From Paenibacillus_I sp035510375 (GTDB lineage Bacteria; Bacillota; Bacilli; Paenibacillales; Paenibacillaceae), in NCBI RefSeq assembly GCF_035510375.1, contig NZ_DATKHG010000035.1: 64,000 nucleotides of DNA; one strand, 5' to 3'. Both the position numbers and the translations under genes were made by a program. This document shows positions 8,652 through 16,786 of the stretch, piece after piece; position 1 is the stretch's first letter, and each line of letters begins with the position of its first letter. The notes beneath the pieces are model-generated. The model saw nothing but the letters and a program-made list of their open reading frames with translations. It did no database searches and was not told the origin of the DNA.

Positions 8652-9713
8652 TTATTGTCCGTTCTGCCATTCCAGGTCGAGAATATCTTCAACGTTGACT
8701 TCCTTTTCAAGTACCCCTTGCTCTTTCATAATGTCCGCGATTTCCTGCATGCGGCCGACGTTGTCCGGGGTGATCTCCCAGTTGAAGCTTTGCGTTTCGA
8801 TCGCCTGCCGGATTACGTCGACCGTCCGGACTTCACCGCCATCGACGGCGGTCATCGTATCCTGATCCACGAAGTTGCCCGCCAGCAGCTCGGCTGATTT
8901 GTCCGGCTCGTTCTGCAGCATCTCAATCGCTTCCTTCTGCGCATCCAGCAACTGATTGACGGCATCGCGGTTTTCCTTCAGGTTTTTGTCCGTGGTAATC
9001 ACGACCATGCAGGGGAACGGCCATACTTTGCCGATCTCGTAAATTTGCTTGACGCCCATCGTCGTGGTCGCAATGCTGTTATACGGTTCGAACACGAAAG
9101 CGGCGTCGACCGCCCCGGAGGCAAGCGACTGGATGGCTTGCGCCGGATCGACATACACCGTTTGCACGTCCTGTTTCGTCAAATTCGCATTTTTCAACGC
9201 TACGCCGTTCAGTACGATATCAGCCGTGCTGCCTTGCCCTTGGGAGGCCAGTTTCTTGCCTTTCAAATCCTCGACTTTCTCAATCCCGCTGCCCTCTTTG
9301 ACAAGAATGCTGTGGAAGCCCATCTGCGCGCCTCCGACGACCTTCAATCCCGCGCCTTTGGCCGCCCACGACACCGCGTTCGTGAAGCCCAGCACGCCCG
9401 CATCGACTTGTCCGCCGACCATGGCCTTAATCAAGTCCGTACCGCTGGTGAATTTCTGCATGGTCACATTCAACCCGTTCTTCTCATACAGCTTGGCTTC
9501 CGCGGCAAGCATCGCCTGCGCATCGTCCATCACATTCAAGTAACCGACCACGAAATCCTGATTCTGCTTTTGCCCGCCGCCGGACTGTTCGCCGGAGCCG
9601 GCTTGTCCCTGCCTCGCCCCGTTGCCGCAAGCGGACAGGGTCAGCAATACAACCACTATGGATAACGCTAACCAGCCCTTAAAGCTTTTTCTTTTACCAT
9701 GGGTTTGTCTCAT
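8652..9713 (-). CDS. ABC transporter substrate-binding lipoprotein, NitT/TauT/SsuA type
   Basis: A 353-residue binding protein of the family used for nitrate, taurine, aliphatic sulfonates and thiamine precursors. It has a lipoprotein signal (LLTLSAC), a Gly/Gln/Ser linker, and family motifs such as VGYLNVMDDAQAML, the GLNVTMQKFTSGTDLIKAM segment and DLKGKKLASQGQGSTAD. Usually a permease and an ATPase gene are adjacent, but here the neighbours are a different sugar operon and a relic zone, so the gene is an orphan. The ligand cannot be assigned from sequence. The start ATG at 9713 follows a GGGGGGA segment. Confidence 0.88.
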   Translation of the reverse strand: MRQTHGKRKSFKGWLALSIVVVLLTLSACGNGARQGQAGSGEQSGGGQKQNQDFVVGYLNVMDDAQAMLAAEAKLYEKNGLNVTMQKFTSGTDLIKAMVGGQVDAGVLGFTNAVSWAAKGAGLKVVGGAQMGFHSILVKEGSGIEKVEDLKGKKLASQGQGSTADIVLNGVALKNANLTKQDVQTVYVDPAQAIQSLASGAVDAAFVFEPYNSIATTTMGVKQIYEIGKVWPFPCMVVITTDKNLKENRDAVNQLLDAQKEAIEMLQNEPDKSAELLAGNFVDQDTMTAVDGGEVRTVDVIRQAIETQSFNWEITPDNVGRMQEIADIMKEQGVLEKEVNVEDILDLEWQNGQ

Positions 9714-9726
9714 GGCACAGTCCCCC

Positions 9727-9951
9727 CTAAATGCGTGAAATAATTCCTACAATCTTACTTGGTATTATAGAAAAACAGCCGGCCGCGGTCAAGGGTATCT
9801 TCAAATCCGGTATCGCCCGGTCCTTTAGGAAAAGTTGAACATTGTAAAATCTTCTTGCATGTATAACCATGATAAGGCCGACCACGGAAAGAACAAGGAG
9901 TGGCAACATCAGGATAAGGATGTAGAAAAACCATGATTTGTTCGCCCTCAC
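9727..9951 (-). CDS. Putative small single-pass membrane protein
   Basis: A 74-codon frame from a GTG at 9951 contains one clear transmembrane helix (residues 8-30, FFYILILMLPLLVLSVVGLI) followed by a charged tail. An overlapping frame in another phase (9755-9970) gives a less protein-like translation. The ribosome binding site (AAGGGG) is weak. It sits next to a zone of gene relics, so it may itself be a truncated remnant. No family is recognised. Confidence 0.3.
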   Translation of the reverse strand: MRANKSWFFYILILMLPLLVLSVVGLIMVIHARRFYNVQLFLKDRAIPDLKIPLTAAGCFSIIPSKIVGIISRI

Positions 9952-9975
9952 AATACCACCCCTTGCTCAAGACAA

Positions 9976-10200
9976 GTTTATTTCAGCAGTTGATCGAATA
10001 ACGGCTTAATTTCAGGCATTTCAATCCGCTTCGGTGAGCCCGATCGCGTCAATATCCAAGTTGATCGAATAACGGCTTAATTTCAGGCATTTCAATACGG
10101 TATTTCTTTGTCCCCTTGTCTGAAACCGTTACGAAAACCTCCACCCGGACTTGACGCCTGCACGTGGCCGCGCTTCGAGGTTTAAGGAAACATCTTCACT
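9976..10200 (-). pseudogene. Relic of a gene 3' end with duplicated C-terminal segment
   Basis: Reading the minus strand, two segments encode nearly the same C-terminus: VSDKGTKKYRIEMPEIKP followed by LFDQL (about 10060-10125), and KRIEMPEIKPLFDQLLK ending in TAA just before 9988. They share an identical 38-bp stretch (9988-10025 and 10059-10096). Upstream the frame is lost within a few dozen codons and no start or ribosome binding site is found. This looks like two overlapping remnants of one gene end, joined by recombination across the repeat. The protein family is not recognised. Confidence 0.4.
9988..10096. repeat. 38-bp direct repeat, two copies 71 bp apart
   Basis: The copies 9988-10025 and 10059-10096 are identical over 38 bases (begin AGTTGATCGAATAACGGC). 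The 33 bases between them are not repeated on either flank, so this is not a simple tandem duplication. On the minus strand both copies encode the same peptide. Two copies with unique context argue against a CRISPR array. Confidence 0.85.
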
Positions 10201-10385
10201 ATTCGTGGATTAGCTTCGCTATGCCACCATCACGGGGTATCTCAACTCAAAATAGAGAGCGAAATTTCTTAAATTAACGCATAGGTTTTCGCTTTAGAGC
10301 AACGTTCACCTATCCACCGGATCGGCCTGTGGATTCCTAGGTGCCGGAGAGCCGAAGCGTGGACTATTGCGGTTAGAACCGGACC

Positions 10386-10430
10386 AAAAAAAGTCTTGGG
10401 ACGGCGACGCAGCCGCTCCAAGACTTTTTA
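10386..10430 (-). terminator. Rho-independent terminator of the MFS gene
   Basis: The arms AAAGTCTTGG (10390-10399) and CCAAGACTTT (10418-10427) enclose a GC-rich loop. Read on the minus strand the stem is followed by a run of T (10392-10386), and the plus strand also has a T-rich flank. It lies about 50 bases past the stop of the minus-strand MFS gene. Confidence 0.85.
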
Positions 10431-10477
10431 TTTTTCCCACCGCGCGCGTACGGCGGCGCTCGAACCGCATGCGCGCC

Positions 10478-11701
10478 TCACGCCGCCGCTGCGCGGTCCC
10501 TTGCCGCCAGCAGCAGAAACACGGCGACGCCCGCCCACGAGAACAGCGACGCGCCGATCAGCAGGCCGGCCATCGGGATGTCCTGCGCCAGCAGCGCGGT
10601 GCTGAGCAGCGGACCGATTGTGCCGCGGACGCCGAACAGCATCATATGCAGGCCGAATACGACGGCCTCGCGGCCCGGCGCCAGCCGGAACAGGTACGCC
10701 ATGATGCCGATATCCCAGATCGCGTCCCCGACGCCCTGGATGCCGCTGCCCACGAGCACCGAGGCGTAATTGCCGAACAAGCCGTACAACAGCGGCACGA
10801 GGGAGTACGCGAGCAAGCCGTAAACGATGCTTTTCTTCGCGGATATCCGGTCGATTACCCAGCCGACCGCCAGATAGGCGAGCAGCAGGCAGCCGAAATA
10901 AGCGGCGCGCGCATAGCCGAGCTGCGCGTTGCTCAGCTGCAGATACTCGACCTGGATCATGTTGTACAACGGCTGCGAGAAAAGGTTGGCGAAACCCGAC
11001 AACGTGCTTGCAGCCAGAAAAAACGAGAGCTCGCGGTTCTGCTTGACCAGCCCGAGCTGATCCTTGAGCGACGCGCGCTTCACGGCGACCGGACGCGCCG
11101 GACCGGCCTCCGACTCCCGCACGCCGATCAGAAACAAAATCGACAGGATGCCGGTCGCCGAGGCGGCCAGCAGCGGACCCGCGGCTCCGGCGTAGTCCAG
11201 CCACCGGCCGATCAGATAAGCGAGCGGGATCATGAGCGCGCCCATGGCGACCCGCACGTTGCCCATCAGCCTGCCGCGCAGATTCGCCGGATAAATGCGG
11301 GTGATCAAAGCCGGATAGGCGGGCGCCTGAATGCCCATCAGCAGATGAAACAGCAGCGCCGCGGCGACGAACACGATCGGCGCCCCATAGAAGGCGGGGA
11401 GAACGATCAGCGCCCGGCCGATCAGGTTCGGAACGATGACGAACGGCTTCGGGCTTGTGCGCTCGATCCAGGACGCCCATATCGGCGAGAACAGCAAGCC
11501 GATCGCGGGAGCGGCGGCCAGCAGCCCGACCTGCAAGTCGGTCGCCCCGGCCCGAAGCGCCATCGGAATGTAAAATTGGTTGAACACAACGTTGAACACG
11601 CTGAACGTGGCGGCCGCCAATGCGTCGATGCGAAAATTGTGCCACGCCTGCGGACCCATCTGTGCCTTCAGCTGCTGAATGAACGATCGCGGATTTATCA
11701 T
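10478..11701 (-). CDS. MFS transporter
   Basis: A 407-residue protein with about twelve transmembrane helices and the major facilitator pattern, including short basic loops after helix 2 (WIERTSPKPF), between helices 4 and 5 (PANLRGRLMGN), and in the second half (WVIDRISAKKS). The ATG at 11701 is chosen because GGAAGGA lies just upstream; a longer frame to 11773 has no ribosome binding site. It is a single gene with its own terminator, between a relic zone and the polysaccharide operon. Drug efflux or metabolite export are both possible; no substrate can be named. Confidence 0.88.
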   Translation of the reverse strand: MINPRSFIQQLKAQMGPQAWHNFRIDALAAATFSVFNVVFNQFYIPMALRAGATDLQVGLLAAAPAIGLLFSPIWASWIERTSPKPFVIVPNLIGRALIVLPAFYGAPIVFVAAALLFHLLMGIQAPAYPALITRIYPANLRGRLMGNVRVAMGALMIPLAYLIGRWLDYAGAAGPLLAASATGILSILFLIGVRESEAGPARPVAVKRASLKDQLGLVKQNRELSFFLAASTLSGFANLFSQPLYNMIQVEYLQLSNAQLGYARAAYFGCLLLAYLAVGWVIDRISAKKSIVYGLLAYSLVPLLYGLFGNYASVLVGSGIQGVGDAIWDIGIMAYLFRLAPGREAVVFGLHMMLFGVRGTIGPLLSTALLAQDIPMAGLLIGASLFSWAGVAVFLLLAARDRAAAA

Positions 11702-11815
11702 GAATGTCTCTGGTCCTTCCGATTGGCAGCCGATGTCTCGACCGGCAGCAAGCTCTATATAGTAGAATCCCACGGTTGCCCCGCCCGCGCAAGAGGAAAT
11801 TTAACCGGCAACGAC

Positions 11816-11849
11816 AAAAAGCGAGTCCCTTCGCAGGAAGACTCGCTTT
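11816..11849 (-). terminator. Rho-independent terminator at the end of the polysaccharide/RiPP operon
   Basis: AAAGCGAGTC (11818-11827) pairs with GACTCGCTTT (11840-11849) around a 12-base loop, and the minus strand continues with a T-run. It follows the lyase stop by 14 bases. With the promoter at 27324-27352 it brackets an apparent 15.5-kb transcription unit. Confidence 0.88.
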
Positions 11850-11862
11850 GTCCGCTTTCGCG

Positions 11863-14244
11863 CTATTGCGGCGCTTTTACAAACACGGTCCGGATGCTTT
11901 CGCCGGCGGCGCCCGTCACATCCACCCGGAGCCTGATTTTCGGCGCCGTCGCGAGCACCTGCACCCGTGCGTCTTTTTGCCGCAGCACATAGCCCCTCTT
12001 GTTCAACGTGACGGTAACCGACGTTTGCCGCTGCGTCGGATCGGAGACGGCTGCCTCGAGCTCGCCGTTTTTCTCCTGCGCGATGACGGAGGAAGGCTGC
12101 CCGGCGCGGATGAAGGAGACGGAGCCCGCCTGCCAGAAGTTGGCCGCCGTTACGCCGAGCGCCCGTTCGCGCACCGCATGCACGGCTGCCGTGTTCGCGA
12201 GAATGTCCGTTTCGGGCAAGGCGCTGTATTTGCCGGTTTCCGCCGCCGTGGCGCCCGGCAGCAACACATAAGCGTAAGCGGCGCCGTCCGGCTGCGGGCC
12301 GTGGTCGATCCACAGCGTCAAATAATGCCGGGTCAGCGGCTCCTTCGAACCGCTTCGGTTCACATCGTACCAGCTGCCCGTCCGCGATTCCCGCTTCGCC
12401 GCAACGTTCGCGCCGCCGGGGAAAACGTAGCCGATGTCCGAACCGGCCGCCGTGCCGGCCAGGTGCGCCCACTGGACCCCGCTCATTTGCCGGGACCACC
12501 CGGGCTCGACAGGCTTCGCCTCGCCGTTGACGGCAAAAGCATTCAACCCCGCCCCCGCCAGCTTGCGGTTCTCGACGACCGTTTCGTACGTTCCGGCTGC
12601 GGAAGCCGTAATGCCGCTTCCCAGAGCGACGATCTCGTCGTCGAACATGAACCAGGACTTACGCCCGGACAAACCGCTGTCCGGATAGCGGAACGCCATG
12701 CCCGCGGCGCCGTAAACGCCGCCGGCCGACGCGCCTCCCACCCACGCCTCCGCGGATGTGCCGGATGCTTTCGTCAGCCCGTCCGTCGTCGTGCCCGGCA
12801 GCCGGAGCGCTTCGACGGTCGGCCAGAAGCCGTCGACATACTGCGATGTGTCGGCGTTGTATAGATAAGTCATGCCGCTTCCAGTATACCAGCCCTTCAG
12901 GTTCTCGCCGTTCGTTTGCTCGTAATTGAGGATGCGGCCGGAATACATGCTGATGCCGAAGCCGAAGCCGGGCCTTTTATGCATGACCCGGTCCATAGAC
13001 GGAAACCGGAAATGTCCGTTGCGCTCCGGAAGCGGCGCAACGGCCGTGTCGGCCATCAGCCGCCTCACTTCGATCATGCCGTTGATGTCCAAGCCGTCAT
13101 AAATATGGTTAAACGTACGGTCGGTCAAGTACCAACTTTTCAGTCTTCCCCGAATCTCTTCCGAGCGGGCAGCCGGGAGCATTTTCGCGATCTGCAGGAA
13201 CGGCTTCATGATTTGACGGCCTGCCTGCACACTGTCCCAGCCGCTGCGCGATATCGCCCGTCCGCGCACCATGTCCGTCATGGCGCCGTCCGCCATCACG
13301 GTCTCGAACGAATCGCGGAACCAGCCGTATACCGTATCGAGCTGCGCGCCGCCGACCGCCCAGGGCGACCCTTCGAGCAGCGTCAGCAGTTCGGCCAGAC
13401 GCTCAATCAGCACGACCCCGTAGCTGCCGGTATACGGCACGTTGACATGCTGCACATAAGATCCGTCCTTATAGAAACCGTCGCCGGAATCCGCATACTC
13501 GAACACTTGGCCGAGCGCCGCCCTTGCCTGTTCGATCCGCGTGCCGTCTTCGGCAAGCGCCCCCTGAACGGCTTTGATCAGCGCCTTGTCCACAAGGTTT
13601 GCCCCCGTCTCCACAACGCCGCGGACACCCGCGCGCGCGGCCGGATCCGGAATCATCGCGTCAATCGTCCGAATGTATCCGTCCGTCAGCTCCTTGGGCA
13701 GCTCGTCGTACATCAGCACGAGCACGTCCTTCAATGCCGTCGGCGAGCCGATCTGCCATTCCCACCAGTTGCCGTAGCGGACCGTATTTTCGTTATATTT
13801 ATTGGTGTACAGCCAGGCGAGCGCCCCGGCGATGTCTTGCCGAAGCGCCTCGCTGCGGTAGAGCGGGGAGCTCCCCGTCGAATAAGCTAACGCCATGAGC
13901 CGCAGCCGCTTGTAATGCTCGGTCAGGTTCGCCGGGTTCGCCGTGATCGGCGCGTCGGCCCACAGGCCGTCCGCATTGCCGAGCCGCATCGTATCCCACA
14001 CGCCGGTCTTTCCCGGGGCCGTCACCTTCGAGGCCAGCCTTCTCACATACGCGGCGATCGCTTTATCCGACGGATCGAAGCCGCTGCCGCCGGTCAAGCT
14101 GCTCGCCCACTTCAGCCGCATTTTATCGAAATCATCGGACACACCGCCTTCCGGCGGAACGCCCGGCGGCACACTCCATACAAGCAGACAGACGGCGACG
14201 GCAAGCAGAATACGGGGATTCATTCTCGGCAGCATACGCTTCAT
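11863..14244 (-). CDS. Polysaccharide lyase family 8 (hyaluronate/chondroitin/xanthan lyase-like)
   Basis: An extracellular polysaccharide lyase that cleaves uronic-acid-containing glycans by beta-elimination. Counted from the ATG at 14244 (793 residues) there is a signal peptide (about 1-30), the aromatic patch NWWEWQIGSP (159-168), the catalytic Asn in ETGANLVDK (N216), and the catalytic His and Tyr in QHVNVPYTGSY (H266, Y275), nine residues apart as in the family. Central and C-terminal beta-sandwich domains follow. A TTG at 14265 and an ATG at 14223 are alternative starts; none has a strong ribosome binding site. It lies 24 bases after the S26 peptidase gene in the same operon as polysaccharide synthesis, so it may trim or release the glycan made by the cell. 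Confidence 0.9.
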   Translation of the reverse strand: MKRMLPRMNPRILLAVAVCLLVWSVPPGVPPEGGVSDDFDKMRLKWASSLTGGSGFDPSDKAIAAYVRRLASKVTAPGKTGVWDTMRLGNADGLWADAPITANPANLTEHYKRLRLMALAYSTGSSPLYRSEALRQDIAGALAWLYTNKYNENTVRYGNWWEWQIGSPTALKDVLVLMYDELPKELTDGYIRTIDAMIPDPAARAGVRGVVETGANLVDKALIKAVQGALAEDGTRIEQARAALGQVFEYADSGDGFYKDGSYVQHVNVPYTGSYGVVLIERLAELLTLLEGSPWAVGGAQLDTVYGWFRDSFETVMADGAMTDMVRGRAISRSGWDSVQAGRQIMKPFLQIAKMLPAARSEEIRGRLKSWYLTDRTFNHIYDGLDINGMIEVRRLMADTAVAPLPERNGHFRFPSMDRVMHKRPGFGFGISMYSGRILNYEQTNGENLKGWYTGSGMTYLYNADTSQYVDGFWPTVEALRLPGTTTDGLTKASGTSAEAWVGGASAGGVYGAAGMAFRYPDSGLSGRKSWFMFDDEIVALGSGITASAAGTYETVVENRKLAGAGLNAFAVNGEAKPVEPGWSRQMSGVQWAHLAGTAAGSDIGYVFPGGANVAAKRESRTGSWYDVNRSGSKEPLTRHYLTLWIDHGPQPDGAAYAYVLLPGATAAETGKYSALPETDILANTAAVHAVRERALGVTAANFWQAGSVSFIRAGQPSSVIAQEKNGELEAAVSDPTQRQTSVTVTLNKRGYVLRQKDARVQVLATAPKIRLRVDVTGAAGESIRTVFVKAPQ

Positions 14245-14268
14245 CGTTGAGCCTGCGCGGCCCAAACA

Positions 14269-14712
14269 CTACCTGCGTCGGGCATGCCAATGGAAAATCC
14301 GGGAAATGCCCGGTATCCGAAGGACCATTGCACGCCATAGCCGTCCGCGAAATCGATCGATTTCATAATGCTTTGCGCCCCTGCGTAATCCCGCCATGCG
14401 ACCGATGACCCGCTCCTCAACAACAGGCTCGTCCGGCCGCAAATTGGCATCCCCCTTGCAGACATAAATCATACCTCCGTCGCCGTGCGTTACGCGCAAG
14501 AGCCGATGACCCACCAGTACGCCGGCACCGTTCCGGAATAAAAGAATGTCGCCGGGAGCGGCCGACGCCCGATCGAAAGGCTCGAAGCGGCACAGATCGC
14601 CCTGGCGGATGAACGGATGCATGCTGCATCCCTTCGAAGGAAGATGGAAGACTCCTTTGCGGGCCAGCAGGCCGCGTATCCAACGATCATGCGTTTGTTC
14701 CGGACCGACCAT
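14269..14712 (-). CDS. SipW-like S26/S24 signal-peptidase family protein
   Basis: A 147-residue protein with the peptidase core of S26 signal peptidases. It shows SKGCSMHPFIRQGD (nucleophile S30), a PGDILLF strand, GHRLLRV (H69, the SipW-type partner of the serine) and KGDANLRPDEPV (87-98). There is no obvious N-terminal transmembrane anchor, unlike classical SipW. The frame stays open to a TTG at 14856, but that longer version would contain the attenuator hairpin and overlap the precursor gene, so the ATG at 14712 behind TTGAGGA is preferred. It follows the precursor-like peptide in a cassette with an RRE, a kinase-like protein and an exporter, so it is a candidate for leader removal; this is inference. 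Confidence 0.75.
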   Translation of the reverse strand: MVGPEQTHDRWIRGLLARKGVFHLPSKGCSMHPFIRQGDLCRFEPFDRASAAPGDILLFRNGAGVLVGHRLLRVTHGDGGMIYVCKGDANLRPDEPVVEERVIGRMAGLRRGAKHYEIDRFRGRLWRAMVLRIPGISRIFHWHARRR

Positions 14713-14745
14713 CGCCGTCACGTCCTCAACCCCCAATCCCTGCGG

Positions 14746-14790
14746 TAAAAAGGGGACGCGAATGCCGAACGTTCGGCATCCGCGTCCCCT
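14746..14790 (-). terminator. Attenuator/terminator hairpin between precursor peptide and peptidase genes
   Basis: The arms 14751-14770 and 14771-14790 are complementary over 20 bases with one G-U-type mismatch (AGGGGACGCG on one side). The minus strand then reads TTTTT. This is a strong intrinsic terminator directly after the 29-codon precursor gene and before the downstream genes of the operon. Partial termination here would make the precursor more abundant than the peptidase and lyase. Confidence 0.88.
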
Positions 14791-14818
14791 CTTCCGCCAA
14801 GCATCGCGCCGGTTTGCC

Positions 14819-14908
14819 TCATCTTCTGCCGCATTGGTCGGACGGATGCGTTTCAAACGCCAACACTTCGTGGGAAACGACTTGCGGAGCCTGGTAAGCT
14901 TTTTTCAT
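14819..14908 (-). CDS. Candidate RiPP precursor peptide (29 aa)
   Basis: A 29-codon gene with an exceptionally good ribosome binding site, AAGGAGGTGATACC, directly before the ATG at 14906-14908, complementary to most of the 16S 3' tail. The leader YQAPQVVSHEVLAFET starts at residue 5 and has the Tyr-x-x-Pro spacing that PqqD-like RRE domains recognise in lasso-type leaders. It ends with a Thr-containing segment, and the remaining core is only about nine residues (HPSDQCGRR) with one Ser, one Asp and one Cys. It lies 48 bases after the exporter gene, and a strong terminator follows within 30 bases. The core is much shorter than known lasso peptides and the lasso cyclase is missing, so the final product is unknown. 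A truncated precursor is also possible. Confidence 0.7.
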   Translation of the reverse strand: MKKAYQAPQVVSHEVLAFETHPSDQCGRR

Positions 14909-14956
14909 GGTATCACCTCCTTCACGGAATATACGCAGAGCTTGGCGCCGCAACGG

Positions 14957-16783
14957 TCAAACGGACACGCGGCGTTCCATGCCGAGCTGCTGCGCATGCA
15001 TTTGCCGATACAGGCCGCGGCGTTCCATCAGCAGCTCGTGATGCCCTTGCTCGACGATCGCGCCGCCGTCCAGAACGATGATATGATCGGCGTGCCGGAC
15101 GGTCGACAGCCGGTGCGCGATGACGATCGTCGTACGGCCGGCCGTGAGCCGGTCCAGCGCTTCCTGTACGGCGCGTTCCGCGCGCGAGTCCAGCGACGAG
15201 GTCGCTTCGTCCAGCAGCAGGATCGGCGCGTCGCGCAGGATGGCGCGGGCAATGGCGATCCGCTGCTTCTGGCCGCCCGACAAGCGGACGCCCCGCTCGC
15301 CGATCTGCGTATCGTAGCCGTCCGGCAGCGACAGGATGAAGCTGTCGGCGTTCGCCTCGCGCGCGGCTCTCCGGATATCGGTTTCCGGCGCTCCCGGACG
15401 GCCGAGCGCGATGTTGTCGCGAACGGTACCGGTGAACAGATAAGGCTCCTGCAGCACGACGGCCGTATACGCCGCCCGTTCCGACACGTCCATCGCTTCG
15501 ATCGGTACGCCGTCGAAGGCGATCGTGCCGCTCTGCGGCTTATGGAAGCCGAGCAGCAGGTGGAACAGGGTACTTTTGCCCGCGCCGCTCGGCCCGACCA
15601 GCGCGGTAACCTTGCCGGCCGGAATGCGGAGCGACAAGCCGTCGAACAGCGGCGGCCGGTCCTCGTCGTAACCGAAGACGACGCCGCTGAGCGCGATGCC
15701 GCTCTTCAGCCCCGGCGCCTTCCGGTATACATGCGGCGAATCATCCGACGATGCAGCCGCCGTCACCTGCGCAGGCGTCTCCAGCACCTCGCACACGCGG
15801 TCCACCGCGGAGAGCGCCGTTTGAAACGCCCCCCATTGGCGGGCGAGACCGCTGATCGGCTGAATGACGGATTGGAACAAGGCTATGAAAGCAAGCAGCG
15901 TGCCGATTGTAAGCCCGCCGCCGCTCCCTTGCCCTTGCCCGCCGATCAGCATCGCCCCGACGCCCAGGCAGGCAAGGAAGGCGATCTGATTGACGGCGCC
16001 GGTTCCCGCCTGCAGCACGCTCTGCAGCCGAGCGTCGCGCGCCTCGAGCGCATACAGCTCGTCGTTGTCCGCCCTGCTTCTGCCTTCCATCGGCCGCTCG
16101 AGCTGGAACGCTCTGACGACCAGATGGCCGGCGAACACGTCGTTCAGAAAACCGTTGATCGCGCCGAGCTTGCCTTGGATCTCCCTGCCGTTCGCCCGCA
16201 TTTTCCGTCCGTAATACCCGCCGAGCCCGATGACGACCGGCATGACCAGAAAGCAAATCAGCGCCAGCTTCCAGCTCAGCACGGTCAGATAAACGCATGC
16301 GGCCGCGGCGGCGAGCGGCTGCTTGATCAGGTTGATCAAGCTTCTGCCGACGGCGCCGTGCATTTTGTACACATCGTTCGTCAGACGCGACACATGGTCG
16401 CCCGAATGGCGGTTCAGGTAATAGGAGGCGGGCAGCCGCAGCATATGCCGGAACACGTCGTTTTTCACGTCGCGGACAATCCGGTCGGTCGCCCGGAACT
16501 CGGTCGTCACCTCGGCGAAATCAACTGCAATTTTAAGCGCCGTCATCGCCGCTCCGATCGCGAACAGCGAAGCAAGGGAACCGATGCCGATGCCGCTTTC
16601 CGTGATGCGATCGGCGAACGTCTTCAGAAACCAGGCGAAGAACAGCGTGTACGCAACGCCGAACAGCAGGCAGAACGACAATAAGGCATACAGCCATTTA
16701 TACCGCTGCACGTATGGCCAAAGCCGGCGGAAGGGCGATTTCACCTCATTCAGCCCGAGCAGCTCGAGAACCGCGGCTTTCAT
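14957..16783 (-). CDS. ABC exporter, transmembrane domain fused to ATPase
   Basis: A 608-residue half-transporter that works as a homodimer. Six transmembrane helices lie in residues 1-330, and the ATPase follows with Walker A GPSGAGKST, signature LSGGQKQR, Walker B LLLDEATSSLD and a switch His in IVIAHRLS. No N-terminal C39 peptidase domain is present, so it would not process a leader itself. It starts three bases after the stop of the RRE gene and immediately precedes the precursor-like peptide. In known lasso clusters the D protein of this type exports the mature peptide and gives immunity, which fits here by context. Confidence 0.93.
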   Translation of the reverse strand: MKAAVLELLGLNEVKSPFRRLWPYVQRYKWLYALLSFCLLFGVAYTLFFAWFLKTFADRITESGIGIGSLASLFAIGAAMTALKIAVDFAEVTTEFRATDRIVRDVKNDVFRHMLRLPASYYLNRHSGDHVSRLTNDVYKMHGAVGRSLINLIKQPLAAAAACVYLTVLSWKLALICFLVMPVVIGLGGYYGRKMRANGREIQGKLGAINGFLNDVFAGHLVVRAFQLERPMEGRSRADNDELYALEARDARLQSVLQAGTGAVNQIAFLACLGVGAMLIGGQGQGSGGGLTIGTLLAFIALFQSVIQPISGLARQWGAFQTALSAVDRVCEVLETPAQVTAAASSDDSPHVYRKAPGLKSGIALSGVVFGYDEDRPPLFDGLSLRIPAGKVTALVGPSGAGKSTLFHLLLGFHKPQSGTIAFDGVPIEAMDVSERAAYTAVVLQEPYLFTGTVRDNIALGRPGAPETDIRRAAREANADSFILSLPDGYDTQIGERGVRLSGGQKQRIAIARAILRDAPILLLDEATSSLDSRAERAVQEALDRLTAGRTTIVIAHRLSTVRHADHIIVLDGGAIVEQGHHELLMERRGLYRQMHAQQLGMERRVSV

Positions 16784-16786
16784 ACG

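Noticed and set aside
9988..10096. CRISPR array
   Set aside because: Only two repeat copies, the repeat encodes peptide sequence, and no cas genes are near.
10367..11992. Long plus-strand open frame opposite the MFS transporter
   Set aside because: Arg/Gln-rich translation without domains; the opposite strand has twelve clear membrane helices and a fitting terminator.
14712..14856. N-terminal extension of the S26 peptidase
   Set aside because: It would be translated through the terminator hairpin and overlap the precursor gene; the ATG behind the hairpin is a better start.
14546..16684. Long plus-strand open frame opposite the ABC exporter
   Set aside because: It is the antisense of a well-supported ABC transporter, has Arg/Gln/His-rich composition without motifs, and no ribosome binding site. 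Long antisense frames are common in this GC-rich DNA.
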